Positions 28,625 to 38,099 of a DNA stretch of 64,000 nucleotides are shown here, in pieces. The stretch lies in assembly GCA_902788805.1 (NCBI GenBank), contig CADALO010000002.1:254349-318348 (forward strand), given 5' to 3'. Every line of letters begins with the position of its first letter. Positions within the stretch are counted from its first letter, which is position 1. The position numbers and the translations under genes are program-made. Source of the stretch: an uncultured Bacteroidota bacterium (GTDB lineage: Bacteria > Bacteroidota > Bacteroidia > Bacteroidales > P3). Under the pieces are notes generated by a model. It saw only the letters and a list, made by a program, of their open reading frames with translations. It was not told where the DNA came from and did not search any database.

Positions 28625-31600
28625 TTAGAACGAGAAGCGGACGGTTATACCGCCTTTGGTGGTGGAGTTGGGATAGGCGTTGGAGATGTAGGGGGTGTTG
28701 ATGTTGGTCTCAAAGAAGGCTCGCAGGGTGAGGGTGGCGGAGAGGGTGTATTCGGCACTGACACGAGCCACCCATATTTTGGAACCAGAGGATATTTGAC
28801 GGGACATCTGGTTGATCTTGCGTATCTGTGTCAGATTGTTGTTGTAGGTCAGGTCGGCCTGCAGGACGAGGTCGCTCTTCAGGTTATGCGTCTTGTCGCC
28901 GGCTTTTACATTGAATTCAAGGTCTTTGAAGCGATAGCCGGTGCCTAAGGTTACGCCATCGCGATAGCTCTCTGTCAGCTGGTTGTTGGAGAAACTGAGG
29001 TTGAGGCTGCGGCTCTTCTGGATGCTGAGTTTGAACTGGAAGCTGTTTACCATATTGACCGACAGCATTATGAGCGGCTGGAACTGCTCGGTGATGATGA
29101 TGCCTTCCATCGATACGGGCGATATATAGTCGCCGTTGTTGTTGATTATGGACTCTGTACCGTAGTCGTAGCCGTCGAGGACAGCGCCGATGGCGGCATC
29201 GGTATAGAAGTTTCCGATGGTGTATTCGCTCTTGTATTTATGCTTGATACTGATGTCGGTGAACCATTTCTTGAGGTAGTTTATTTTGCCGAGGCCGTTG
29301 TAGCTGATGTCCCAGTCGGGTAGCGGAACAGAAAGGAAGGGCGAGAAGGACTGCTTGGCAGGGTCGTTGCCGAGATAGGTGGCAAGGAAGGCTGTGAGTA
29401 GCACTGTCTGCTGGTTGGCACCGTAGCCTGCGGGATACCACTCGCCGTTCATCGTGTCCTGCACCATCTGGCTGCTGTAGGGGTCGGGGTTGAGGCTTGC
29501 CAGGCGGTCGGCCACGATGCCGCGAGCGGCAATGAAGTCGTTGAACAGGTCGTCGCTGTTCTTGAACGTGGTGCGGAACGACCAGACGCTGGTGGTGTAG
29601 TTGCCGGCCATTGTGTTGCTGAGCGGACCTTCCACACGTTCCGTGGCGTTGCTGTATTTATAGTAGTATTCCTGGTGTGTGGCGTAGTTCTGGCGGGCCG
29701 ACGATTTGATGACGAAGTCGCGCATCGGTTCGATGGTGGCTTGGAAGTTTAGTATGCGGTTTTGTGTGGCGTTGCTCGGGGTGTTCATCAGCGTGTCGTG
29801 CGAGAGCAGGTCGTTTTCGAGGAGGCTTTCCACAACGCTTGAGGTGGCAACGGTGGTCGAGGGAAGTCCGAAGGGGTTGCCTTCAGGCAGACCGAACACG
29901 AAGGGTAGTCCTGGCTGCCAGCCATTGGACGGGTCGAGGCCGACGATGCGCGATTCGCCCATAAAGCCGGCTATGGATGCTCCGTAGGAGTTGTTGTATT
30001 GTAATGATACGTTCTTGATGCCTGTAACGAAGCGGAGTCCGAAATAGCCGAGTTCGCGCAGGGTCTCTTCGCGTTGTGCTTTGCGCAGCGAGTCGGCGAG
30101 TGCGGCGTCGGCTTTGCGCTGTTCGAGGCCACGCTTCTTGTCGAGGTCGTTCTTTTCCTTGTCGGCGTCTTTGCCTCGCTTGTTTATTTCGTTCTTCTTG
30201 GCCGGTTTCTTGGCGTAGGCTTTCTTCAGCAGCTTCGATTTGTTATAGAGTGTTTGGAAGTTGCCCTGCACGGTGAGGTTGAGGACGGTGCTGTTGCTTA
30301 TGACGCTTCCTTGTGCGGCAAGGGCCTGTGTCGTGCCGTTGTAGATATAGGTGCTGCGGTAGGAGAGGTTGGGCATCAAGAAGTCCATATAGGGCAGCTT
30401 GTTGATGGGGATGTTCCAGGTGACATTGAGGTCTTGTTTGAAGTTCTGCATCGTTCCGCCGCGCATAATGGCGTTCCACAGGGTGTCGTTGGCCGAGCGG
30501 TCGATCATTCCAGGCGGCTCGTCGATGCGGGCATTGGCGTTGGCATCGTAGGTGATGTGGAAACTCCGTGCGAGGTCGTATTGGAGGTTGTAGTCGCGTC
30601 GCCAAGTGAACTGCTTGAAGTAGGTGGGGTTCATAATGACGAGTGCGGCGCTCTTGTTGCGCAACAGGGTGCTTTCGATGTCGCGGTAGATTTCGGTCGA
30701 GAAGCTTATGTTTTTTGGCTGGTAGTAGATGTTGAAGTCTTTGATGAAGCGTAGGTTCTTGTTTTGGAATGGCTTCATCTTGTCGAAGGGTTTGAGCTGC
30801 TTCGGCTGATTGATGGCGAAGTTGTAGGTCAGGCCTCCGCGGTGCTGGTCTTTGTTGTAGTATTCGATGTCGTCGTCGCTGCTGCGTTCGCCGCTGTAGG
30901 CGTAGGAGAAGGCAAAGTTCTCGAAGTCGTAGAAGTGGGGCTTGAGGGCAGATTTGCCGGTACGCTCCTTGCGCATATTGGTAAGCGTGAGGTTAGTGGT
31001 TTGGTGGCGTTGCTGGGTCATCTTTCTCACCGAGTCACGTTCGGCCTGGGTCTTGTAGGTCTTGAGGTCGTCCTTGAGTTTGACATCGGGGTCCAAGGGG
31101 TTGTATTCGGGACTTCCTATCTGGTTGTTGTAGTCGATATAGAGAGGGATGTGCATACCCCATTCGTCGGGGAAGAACTTACCCATCTCGAGGTTTAGGG
31201 TGCTCTGTACGTTGAATGTGTTGACAAGCTCGAGCTTGTTGAGCCGGTCTTCGAGGTTTCCGAAGCCGCTGGTGGTGTAGGACGAGTAGAGAGACAGGTT
31301 ACCTACATCGGCGAGGTTGGTGCGTGCGAGGGCCATAGCCGCCCATCCGCCCTTGTTTATGTAGTCGGCCAGACGCATTTCGTTGATCCACACAATGGCG
31401 CTCTTTGGCAGCATATCGTTGCCGTCGTCGAGGGTTTGCTTGCGTGGGTTGCGGACACCGACCATAATGACTTTCACCTTGCCGAGGTTGGGCGAGCCCA
31501 TAATGGTGTATTTGCGGCCTTCAAGCATTTCGCTGTAGAGCGAGGTGCTGTTGTAGTCGGCGTTGCCGCTGCGTATGAGTTTGTTGCGTCGTGTCTTGAT

Positions 31601-34600
31601 TTCTACAAGTTGCTGCAGGTCTATTTCGACGTTGTTGGCTTCGGGCCAGATGATTTCCTTGCTGTCGGCAGAAGTGCCCCACGGGGTCAAGGCCAGGGGT
31701 ACTTCGTATTCGTAGTAGTTGTTGGTGTAGTCGCTACCAAGTCGCACGAAGAGTGTGAGGTCGCCGTCGTAAAGGCGGTCGACTTCATATTTCTTTTCTG
31801 CGTGGACAAACATCTTTAGTTTGCCGTAGTATCGCAGGTCGTATTGTGCGTTGCGGTAGATGGCACGGGCATCGCCTGCGTTGAGTTCCTGTATGTCGAG
31901 TTCGAGGGCCTGCTCGTTGAGGACTGTGAATGACGACGATGTGGAGTACCACGACTCTCGCTCGATGTTGGGCGGCAGGTTGTAGGGCACGGGCTGTCGG
32001 TTGCCGTTCTCTTCGATGTTTACTGTAGAGAGTGTAAAGCTTGTGTTCTCGCCCATACCGGTGGGGTAATCGCCTGGTTGCAGCAGGTCTTCGCTGTATT
32101 TGCGCCAGGTGCCGTAGACAAGCTCGAGGGTTGCGAAACGCAGGATGACGGGGTCCTCGAATCCGTTGAGGAACATACGCATAAAGCGGATTGACTGGTA
32201 GCCGTTGATGTTGCCTATGGTTTGGTCGGGTTCGCGGATGGGGATTTTGAATTGGTACCACCGGCAGGTTGTCGTGGTGCCGTTGGCGAGCTGTACGTTC
32301 TGGGCTTCCTGTATGTCGACGATATGGTTTTTGCCTATCACCATTTGGTCGGGTCTCAGGTTGATGACATACTGGTAGTAGTTCTCGTTCTCGCTGAGGG
32401 TGTTGTCGCGGTTTATGTCCTCGACGTTGGGATAGTTGGTGCCTTCGGTCGAGTAGTCCTCGGTGTTGTCGGAGTTGCTTACGGAATTGCCTTCGGGGTT
32501 GTTGTAATACTTGTAGCGGTCGTTGATTTTGACGTCGTTCTGGTCATAATAAGTGCTGCGGAAGTAGCGGAAGTCGTCGCTCGACGGGTCGTTGGCTGCC
32601 TGTTGGTAAGCCACGGACGAGGTGCCGTAAAGGGCCCCGATGCTATTGATGTAGTCGGCAAAGAACGACTGTTCGTCGTTGAGGTCGACAGCGCTGCTGA
32701 GGCCGTCGTAACCGACGTCTTGGTAGTGGCGGCTTTCCTCGTTGTTGTCGAAGGCGTTGACGACACTCTGCATCTTAGGCACGCGGCCCCAGATGGTGGT
32801 GTCTACGGGGTTGTCGGAGAAGGCTTGCGCGGTGTTGGCGGTAGGCAGGCCGTTCTCGAAGCTTTTGCGGCCGTCGCGCAAGATGTCCTCGCTGATGTCG
32901 CCGAGGTTGATGTAGAGCCGTCCGCCGCTCTTGTTGTCGTCGTGCTCTCCGGTGGCGGGGTCGATGAATGGGTCCATCAGCCAGAACTCAAGGGTCTCGA
33001 TGTTTTGCGTCTCGAAGTCGGTGTAGGTGAGTTCCCGCATAATACCTCCCCAACGGCTCTGCGGGTTGTTGAGCAGGCCGTTTTGGTCGATACCGGCGCT
33101 GAAGGGTGTCGGGGCTACATCGTAGTTGTAGGGGCCTTTCTCGCTGGGATAGTATGCCAGCGTAAGCTCATAGAGGCGGTTGTTCTCGTTTGCGGCAAGG
33201 CTCTTGTTGGGGAACACCTCTGTCTGGAGTATGCGGCGTGCATAGGGATGCGAGCGATCGTTCTCGTCGATGTTCTCGGGGCAGTTGGAATCGAAGAAGA
33301 TGTTGCCAACGGTGTACCAGGCTAATTTTGCGCGGTTGAATCCGTAGGCTCTGCCCGTACCCAACGCTGATTCGGGGAAAAGCGGCAGAGAGGTCTTGTA
33401 GTCTTGCGGCGTGGAGGCCAGATGCCAGAAGGTGTAGCCTTTCAGGTCGATATTGCTTTCGGCACCTTCAAAGTCGTCGATATAGGTCACTTTGCCGTCG
33501 TCGCTGCCGGTGTTGGCCATACCCGGGATGAAGTGAGCAAATTCAGCTTGCAGGGTTAGTGTTGAGGGTGCTTTTGTCTGGATGCCCGGCAGATGGTCCA
33601 TAAATTTAGTTATCCAAGGCACATCGTGACGGTAGTTGAGGTCAAGACCCCAGATGGAGTTGGATGTAGGCTCGTCGCCGAAGTTGTTCTTTTGCGTAAG
33701 CGGCTTTTCGCGCAGGTTCATAAAGGTGGCTCCAAGATTGAAGTCGGGGTCGAACTCATAGTTGAGGTGCAGGCCGAGCATACGCTTGGTCATCATCGAG
33801 AACGAGCTGTTCTCGCTGCTTACGCTGATAGGTGTGCCCGATGCAAGCAAACTCTCGTTGATGATACGCACCGTACCCATAGTGTAATCTACCGTATAGT
33901 CAACGTTCTCGATAAGAGGCATTCCTCCGGCTGTCACGGAGACCGAGCCTTGTGTCACGCTGTAGCCAAGCTGTATCTCGCCGCTGACCGAGCTGGTATA
34001 GTAGCCTTCAAGGTAAAACTTGTTCTTGTCGGCATATTGTTGAGCCAAGGTCTGTGTCATTGTGTAGAGCGAGTCGAAGCAATACTTGTTGGCCAGAGTG
34101 TTGTCGCCCAGCATTTCGCGCAAGTCCTTGCCGAACGGTTCCACGTAAGGGAAGAATATTCGTCCCGACGAAGCTTGAATGATACCGCCTTTGTATGCGG
34201 CGCTGTCAAACCAGTCGAACACGCCGTCGGGGTAATAGTAGCTCTGCGATGCATCCATTCGGTCAAGTCCAAACACCTGTACAAGCGGAACTGCCTCGAA
34301 CGGGCCTTCGGTGAAATAGCCGATGCCTACGCCGCCCTCGGGGTTCTCGTACAGCACATTGAGGCGGAAGTTCTCGCGGCTTAACTGCGTGCTCTTGAGG
34401 AAGTACACATTCTTCATCATCAGCTTCCACAGCGGGCTACGGCTGTTGACTGATGTTCCCTTGATGAGCTTTACAATCAGGGCATTCGGGTCGTTCACGC
34501 CGTCGGTGGTGAGTTCGCCGACCTGATAGACGGTTGTGTCGCCTATCACTTGGTATTGGAAAGCCACAGCCAGAATCTGGTCGTTGGCAAGAGGCTGTGC

Positions 34601-35929
34601 GAGGGTGATGAAGCCCAGCTGTGCGTTGAAGGTATATTCGTTGGCGGGCAGCAATCGTGCGCTCTGCAGCTTTTCATAGTCGGTGCCGCCAGTAAACCCA
34701 AGTCCTTCCATATACGAGCTGACGTTGTTGATGTTACGGACAGCGCTCGTGTTAATGAGTTGCAGCAGGTTGTTGGATGTTTGGCCGTTGGGCAGGGTGG
34801 AGACGCCACTATAAACGCCGGGCGACGATGTCTTGTTCTCACCCAGGTCGGTCAATGCCAGAATGTCGCGGTTGTTGGTGACGGCGGCACCGATGTTGGT
34901 TCTCCACACTTCAAGGCGAATAATCTTGATGTTGCTGTTGACCACAGGCAGCGTAGACATAGCCTTGTTGTAGTTGTCATAGAAGTATTGCGAGATGAAG
35001 AAGTGCCGGTTCTCCTCGTATTCGTCGGCTCGTATCTCGAATTCCTGAGCCGATGCGCCGCCCTGCACCTGCATATTCTCGGTCGATGTCTCCTTGTTGC
35101 TGTACACAGCGTCGACGGTGAGATTGCCGAACTTGAGCTTGGAGTGGACACCGAATAGGCGCTGGCTGCCCTTGATGAGCGTCGTATTCAGCGGGAACGA
35201 TATATCGGCAGCCTCCAGCAATTGGACAATATCGTCCTCTTTGCCCTCGTATTTCAACTTGATTTGATTCTCGAAATCAAAGGTTGCCTGGGTGTTCCAG
35301 TTGATGTCGGTGTTGAACAGGTCGCCGACCTTGGCGTTGAGAGTCAACTGGATGTTTTCGTCAAAGTCGGGCTGGATGTTGCGCCTTCGTGTTTCATCGA
35401 CAGAAGGGTTGTCGGTGAAGGTGCTGATTACCTGCAGTGTAAGGTCGGCACTTCCGCTGGGTGTAACCTTTATCTCCGGCTTGTCCATCAGGCTTTCCAG
35501 CTTGCGACTGATCTCGTTGAAGCCGGGTATCTTGCTCAGCAGGCCGCCTTCGCCGCCGTTAGTGCTGTTCTCCTTCTGCTTTTGTGTCCAGAAGTCGTCC
35601 ATCAAGTACTGCATCTGGTAGTCCTGATACTCCTCAAATGTCATAAACTGGCGGCTGACAACGATGCTGCCAATCTTGGTTATCTTGACATAGCTGTGAG
35701 TGTTGGGGTCGTACTCGACGGTGGTCGTCATATTGGGCGGGTTGTTCAAATACAACGGGCTTTGCGGCGACGAGCCGTCGGTGGGGATGGGGAAATGCAG
35801 CGACGACCGAGTGCTGTCCTCTTCCTCCTGTGCTTGCAGCGAAACGGCCGGCACGAGCAGCAGCAATAGAACAATAAGCCGCCATAGGCGGTTCATTGTC
35901 GATGTCATTGTTGCTGCTCTGGTCTTCAT
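28625..35929 (-). CDS. sprA: T9SS outer membrane translocon SprA/Sov
   Basis: 2434 residues, matching SprA/Sov proteins of about 2400-2500. SprA forms a very large outer membrane barrel, the export channel of the type IX secretion system. The N-terminal signal peptide ends VSLQAQ. Conserved N-terminal segments such as NPPNMTTTVEYDP and VSRQFMTFEEYQDYQ are visible. The body is a succession of barrel strands ending in TTKGGITVRFSF with a terminal Phe. The first ATG (35929) gives an 11-residue extension before MNRLWRLIVLL; the ATG at 35896 gives a more typical signal peptide and may be the true start. It follows ruvA by 14 bases on the same strand. Confidence 0.96.
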   Translation of the reverse strand: MKTRAATMTSTMNRLWRLIVLLLLLVPAVSLQAQEEEDSTRSSLHFPIPTDGSSPQSPLYLNNPPNMTTTVEYDPNTHSYVKITKIGSIVVSRQFMTFEEYQDYQMQYLMDDFWTQKQKENSTNGGEGGLLSKIPGFNEISRKLESLMDKPEIKVTPSGSADLTLQVISTFTDNPSVDETRRRNIQPDFDENIQLTLNAKVGDLFNTDINWNTQATFDFENQIKLKYEGKEDDIVQLLEAADISFPLNTTLIKGSQRLFGVHSKLKFGNLTVDAVYSNKETSTENMQVQGGASAQEFEIRADEYEENRHFFISQYFYDNYNKAMSTLPVVNSNIKIIRLEVWRTNIGAAVTNNRDILALTDLGENKTSSPGVYSGVSTLPNGQTSNNLLQLINTSAVRNINNVSSYMEGLGFTGGTDYEKLQSARLLPANEYTFNAQLGFITLAQPLANDQILAVAFQYQVIGDTTVYQVGELTTDGVNDPNALIVKLIKGTSVNSRSPLWKLMMKNVYFLKSTQLSRENFRLNVLYENPEGGVGIGYFTEGPFEAVPLVQVFGLDRMDASQSYYYPDGVFDWFDSAAYKGGIIQASSGRIFFPYVEPFGKDLREMLGDNTLANKYCFDSLYTMTQTLAQQYADKNKFYLEGYYTSSVSGEIQLGYSVTQGSVSVTAGGMPLIENVDYTVDYTMGTVRIINESLLASGTPISVSSENSSFSMMTKRMLGLHLNYEFDPDFNLGATFMNLREKPLTQKNNFGDEPTSNSIWGLDLNYRHDVPWITKFMDHLPGIQTKAPSTLTLQAEFAHFIPGMANTGSDDGKVTYIDDFEGAESNIDLKGYTFWHLASTPQDYKTSLPLFPESALGTGRAYGFNRAKLAWYTVGNIFFDSNCPENIDENDRSHPYARRILQTEVFPNKSLAANENNRLYELTLAYYPSEKGPYNYDVAPTPFSAGIDQNGLLNNPQSRWGGIMRELTYTDFETQNIETLEFWLMDPFIDPATGEHDDNKSGGRLYINLGDISEDILRDGRKSFENGLPTANTAQAFSDNPVDTTIWGRVPKMQSVVNAFDNNEESRHYQDVGYDGLSSAVDLNDEQSFFADYINSIGALYGTSSVAYQQAANDPSSDDFRYFRSTYYDQNDVKINDRYKYYNNPEGNSVSNSDNTEDYSTEGTNYPNVEDINRDNTLSENENYYQYVINLRPDQMVIGKNHIVDIQEAQNVQLANGTTTTCRWYQFKIPIREPDQTIGNINGYQSIRFMRMFLNGFEDPVILRFATLELVYGTWRKYSEDLLQPGDYPTGMGENTSFTLSTVNIEENGNRQPVPYNLPPNIERESWYSTSSSFTVLNEQALELDIQELNAGDARAIYRNAQYDLRYYGKLKMFVHAEKKYEVDRLYDGDLTLFVRLGSDYTNNYYEYEVPLALTPWGTSADSKEIIWPEANNVEIDLQQLVEIKTRRNKLIRSGNADYNSTSLYSEMLEGRKYTIMGSPNLGKVKVIMVGVRNPRKQTLDDGNDMLPKSAIVWINEMRLADYINKGGWAAMALARTNLADVGNLSLYSSYTTSGFGNLEDRLNKLELVNTFNVQSTLNLEMGKFFPDEWGMHIPLYIDYNNQIGSPEYNPLDPDVKLKDDLKTYKTQAERDSVRKMTQQRHQTTNLTLTNMRKERTGKSALKPHFYDFENFAFSYAYSGERSSDDDIEYYNKDQHRGGLTYNFAINQPKQLKPFDKMKPFQNKNLRFIKDFNIYYQPKNISFSTEIYRDIESTLLRNKSAALVIMNPTYFKQFTWRRDYNLQYDLARSFHITYDANANARIDEPPGMIDRSANDTLWNAIMRGGTMQNFKQDLNVTWNIPINKLPYMDFLMPNLSYRSTYIYNGTTQALAAQGSVISNSTVLNLTVQGNFQTLYNKSKLLKKAYAKKPAKKNEINKRGKDADKEKNDLDKKRGLEQRKADAALADSLRKAQREETLRELGYFGLRFVTGIKNVSLQYNNSYGASIAGFMGESRIVGLDPSNGWQPGLPFVFGLPEGNPFGLPSTTVATSSVVESLLENDLLSHDTLMNTPSNATQNRILNFQATIEPMRDFVIKSSARQNYATHQEYYYKYSNATERVEGPLSNTMAGNYTTSVWSFRTTFKNSDDLFNDFIAARGIVADRLASLNPDPYSSQMVQDTMNGEWYPAGYGANQQTVLLTAFLATYLGNDPAKQSFSPFLSVPLPDWDISYNGLGKINYLKKWFTDISIKHKYKSEYTIGNFYTDAAIGAVLDGYDYGTESIINNNGDYISPVSMEGIIITEQFQPLIMLSVNMVNSFQFKLSIQKSRSLNLSFSNNQLTESYRDGVTLGTGYRFKDLEFNVKAGDKTHNLKSDLVLQADLTYNNNLTQIRKINQMSRQISSGSKIWVARVSAEYTLSATLTLRAFFETNINTPYISNAYPNSTTKGGITVRFSF

Positions 35930-35943
35930 TCTGATAGTAGGTC

Positions 35944-36540
35944 TTAGATTCCGTGTGCAAGCGACTGCTTGATAATTTCTTCCACGCTGGCTCCGGGGTT
36001 AGCCTCAGCCATTTTCGCCACCACTTTTTCCGATGCTGCCTTCGGGAATCCAAGCATAACCAGAGCAGATAACGCTTCTTCTGCATTTTTATTGCTTGAA
36101 CTTGCAGTTGATGTTGCTCCGGCTAATGCCGGTGCTGCGAAGGGGTCGACCTTGTCGCGCAGTTCCAGCAATATACGCTGGGCGGTCTTGGCTCCGATGC
36201 CTTTCACTTTCTGCACTCGTTTTGCATCTTGGTCGACTATGGCTCGCGTCAGTTCCTCTACGGTCAGCGACGACAGCATAATGCGTGCTGTGGCGGCTCC
36301 CACTCCGTTGACGTTCAACAGCAGGCGGAACATCTCGCGCTCGCTTTCCGTATAGAATCCGAACAGCAGATGGGCGTCTTCGCGCACTATCTCGTGAACC
36401 AGCAGTTTCACCGCCGGCAAGTCCTTGATTTGCGAATAGGTGTTCAGGGTTATTTCCAGCAGATAGCCCACTCCTCCGCAATCTATGACTGCGTAGGCAG
36501 GCGTTGCCTCGTCAAGTTTTCCGTTTATGTGGTTGTACAT
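35944..36540 (-). CDS. ruvA: Holliday junction branch migration protein RuvA
   Basis: 198 residues. RuvA tetramers bind Holliday junctions and load the RuvB motor. The N-terminal OB domain (MYNHINGKLDEATPAYAVID) is followed by tandem helix-hairpin-helix motifs (LLNVNGVGAATARIMLS and KVKGIGAKTAQRILLELRDK). The C-terminal RuvB-contact domain includes EEALSALVMLGFPKAASEKVV. It lies 12 bases after the lipoprotein gene and 14 bases before sprA, a compact run on the minus strand. Confidence 0.96.
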   Translation of the reverse strand: MYNHINGKLDEATPAYAVIDCGGVGYLLEITLNTYSQIKDLPAVKLLVHEIVREDAHLLFGFYTESEREMFRLLLNVNGVGAATARIMLSSLTVEELTRAIVDQDAKRVQKVKGIGAKTAQRILLELRDKVDPFAAPALAGATSTASSSNKNAEEALSALVMLGFPKAASEKVVAKMAEANPGASVEEIIKQSLAHGI

Positions 36541-36552
36541 TGTCTTGTTGTT

Positions 36553-38067
36553 TTATTGCTGATATTCAAATGCTCCTATCGTTGGCGGATTGCCACGCGG
36601 ATTGCCGTTCAAGTCTAATGCGCTCTGCAGGTAAATGCTGTTGCCGGCGCCAATGGCAGGTGAGTCCTCCGATAGGTTGTAGTTGTTTCCGTATGCATCC
36701 TTGAACTTGGGGTCGGAGTTGACAATCAAGTTGTTGCCCGTGATGTTGGGTGCCGGCGAGAAGGTTGCGTTGCCGTCGCTGTCCACCAGCGATGTTCGCA
36801 TCAGGCAGTTGCGGAACGAGCAGTTGAAGGCGCAGGCGTCAATCCAGTCGAATTTGATTTCCCCGCTGTTGTCACTTCCGCTGTAGCTGCCGTAGATTAT
36901 GCAGTTGTAGAAGTCGGCCTGTTGCAGCGGCCGGGCAAAGATTGTCGTCTCGTCGTATTGGTAGTAGTTGTTGAGAATCACCGATGGTGTCTTGCGTGTC
37001 TGGTAGCGCCAGTAGTTGGCGAAAGTGCTGTTGCTGAAGCGGTATCTGCCGCCGTATTGCAGGCATACAAGGCTCTCGCCGCAGCAACTCACCAGCAGGT
37101 TGTCGCCCACAATATACGAGCCTTGCCCTACAATGCCCGCCATCGAGTGGTTGCGAATAATGCAGTTGCTGATGTCAAGCGTAGGGTTGCTGTTCACGTT
37201 TGTGTCGACCAGCAGGCCGATGCTGCCGTTCTCAATGCGAGCCCACTCAATGTGGTTGTCCTTGCTGCCCGTCGACAGCCAGATGTAGCGCCATTGGCCA
37301 GGCAAACTGTCATAGTACCCATCGTGGCGTATCGAGGTGAAGAGGACGGGTGCCTGCTGAGAGCCCCGCACGTCCAATGTGGCGCTGTCGTATATCCACA
37401 GGCAGCTGTTGTCGCCGAAGTAGAGCTCGTCTCCGGCCGTCAGGCTCAGGGTCTCGTTGCTGTTGACCACGGCATAGCCAAGTATTATGTGCGGCCTTGT
37501 GTGATCCCAGTTGGCGCAGTCAAGTATGGAGTAGGGGATCCAGTTGGTGTCAATCTGTCCCCATTTGTTGATGTACAGTTCGTAGATGTTGTGCGTGTAG
37601 GTAGGCAGATGGTACACAGCGTTGCGTCCATAGGCAATCACGGGTAGCGTCTGCTGCTTGTTGTTGAAATTGAAGGCAATGTCGGCCTCCACGAGATAGG
37701 GCGATGTCTGGTCGTTGGGGTTGATGTTGGCCTGAATGAAGATGAAGATGCTGTCGTGGGCACCAATCTCCACATCGCGGGCCACTCTCGAGGTGTCGCC
37801 GTCGACGTTGATGCGGAATCGCGGTGCTCCGCTGCCTTGCAGAGCGACGCTGTTTATCAGCAACGGCTCGTCATAGTTGTTGTATACCCGCACCTGGCGC
37901 GTAATCGTTGCCATAGTCGCAAACACCGTATCGAACAGAACCGTGTCTTCCGAGAACGACAGCCTTGCCGAGCTGTCGGTAAGGAACTGCTCCTCCTTGA
38001 TGCAGGAGGTCGTCATCAGCGGCAACAGCAGCAGCAATAAAAGGTATTTCGGTTTGAGAATCTTCAT
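36553..38067 (-). CDS. Right-handed beta-helix lipoprotein (choice-of-anchor Q type)
   Basis: 504 residues. The signal peptide has a lipobox MTTSC with cysteine 22. Residues about 35-150 form an immunoglobulin-like region (FDTVFATMATITRQVRVYNN). From about 170 on, parallel beta-helix rungs carry short repeated Asn/Ser motifs (ISNCIIRNHSMAGIVGQGSY). The C-terminus has SPAIGAGNSIYLQSALDLNG and ends PTIGAFEYQQ, the pattern at the end of choice-of-anchor Q domain proteins. It is probably an outer-membrane lipoprotein; the ligand or enzyme activity is unknown. It sits between the M64 peptidase and ruvA in one run. Confidence 0.75.
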   Translation of the reverse strand: MKILKPKYLLLLLLLPLMTTSCIKEEQFLTDSSARLSFSEDTVLFDTVFATMATITRQVRVYNNYDEPLLINSVALQGSGAPRFRINVDGDTSRVARDVEIGAHDSIFIFIQANINPNDQTSPYLVEADIAFNFNNKQQTLPVIAYGRNAVYHLPTYTHNIYELYINKWGQIDTNWIPYSILDCANWDHTRPHIILGYAVVNSNETLSLTAGDELYFGDNSCLWIYDSATLDVRGSQQAPVLFTSIRHDGYYDSLPGQWRYIWLSTGSKDNHIEWARIENGSIGLLVDTNVNSNPTLDISNCIIRNHSMAGIVGQGSYIVGDNLLVSCCGESLVCLQYGGRYRFSNSTFANYWRYQTRKTPSVILNNYYQYDETTIFARPLQQADFYNCIIYGSYSGSDNSGEIKFDWIDACAFNCSFRNCLMRTSLVDSDGNATFSPAPNITGNNLIVNSDPKFKDAYGNNYNLSEDSPAIGAGNSIYLQSALDLNGNPRGNPPTIGAFEYQQ

Positions 38068-38099
38068 ATCGTCAACTCAACAATTCATCAACTCTTCAA

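Noticed and set aside
30074..33325. Several plus-strand frames of 140-370 codons opposite sprA
   Set aside because: They are antisense shadows of a well-supported 2434-residue SprA; their Val-rich composition reflects the reversed codons.
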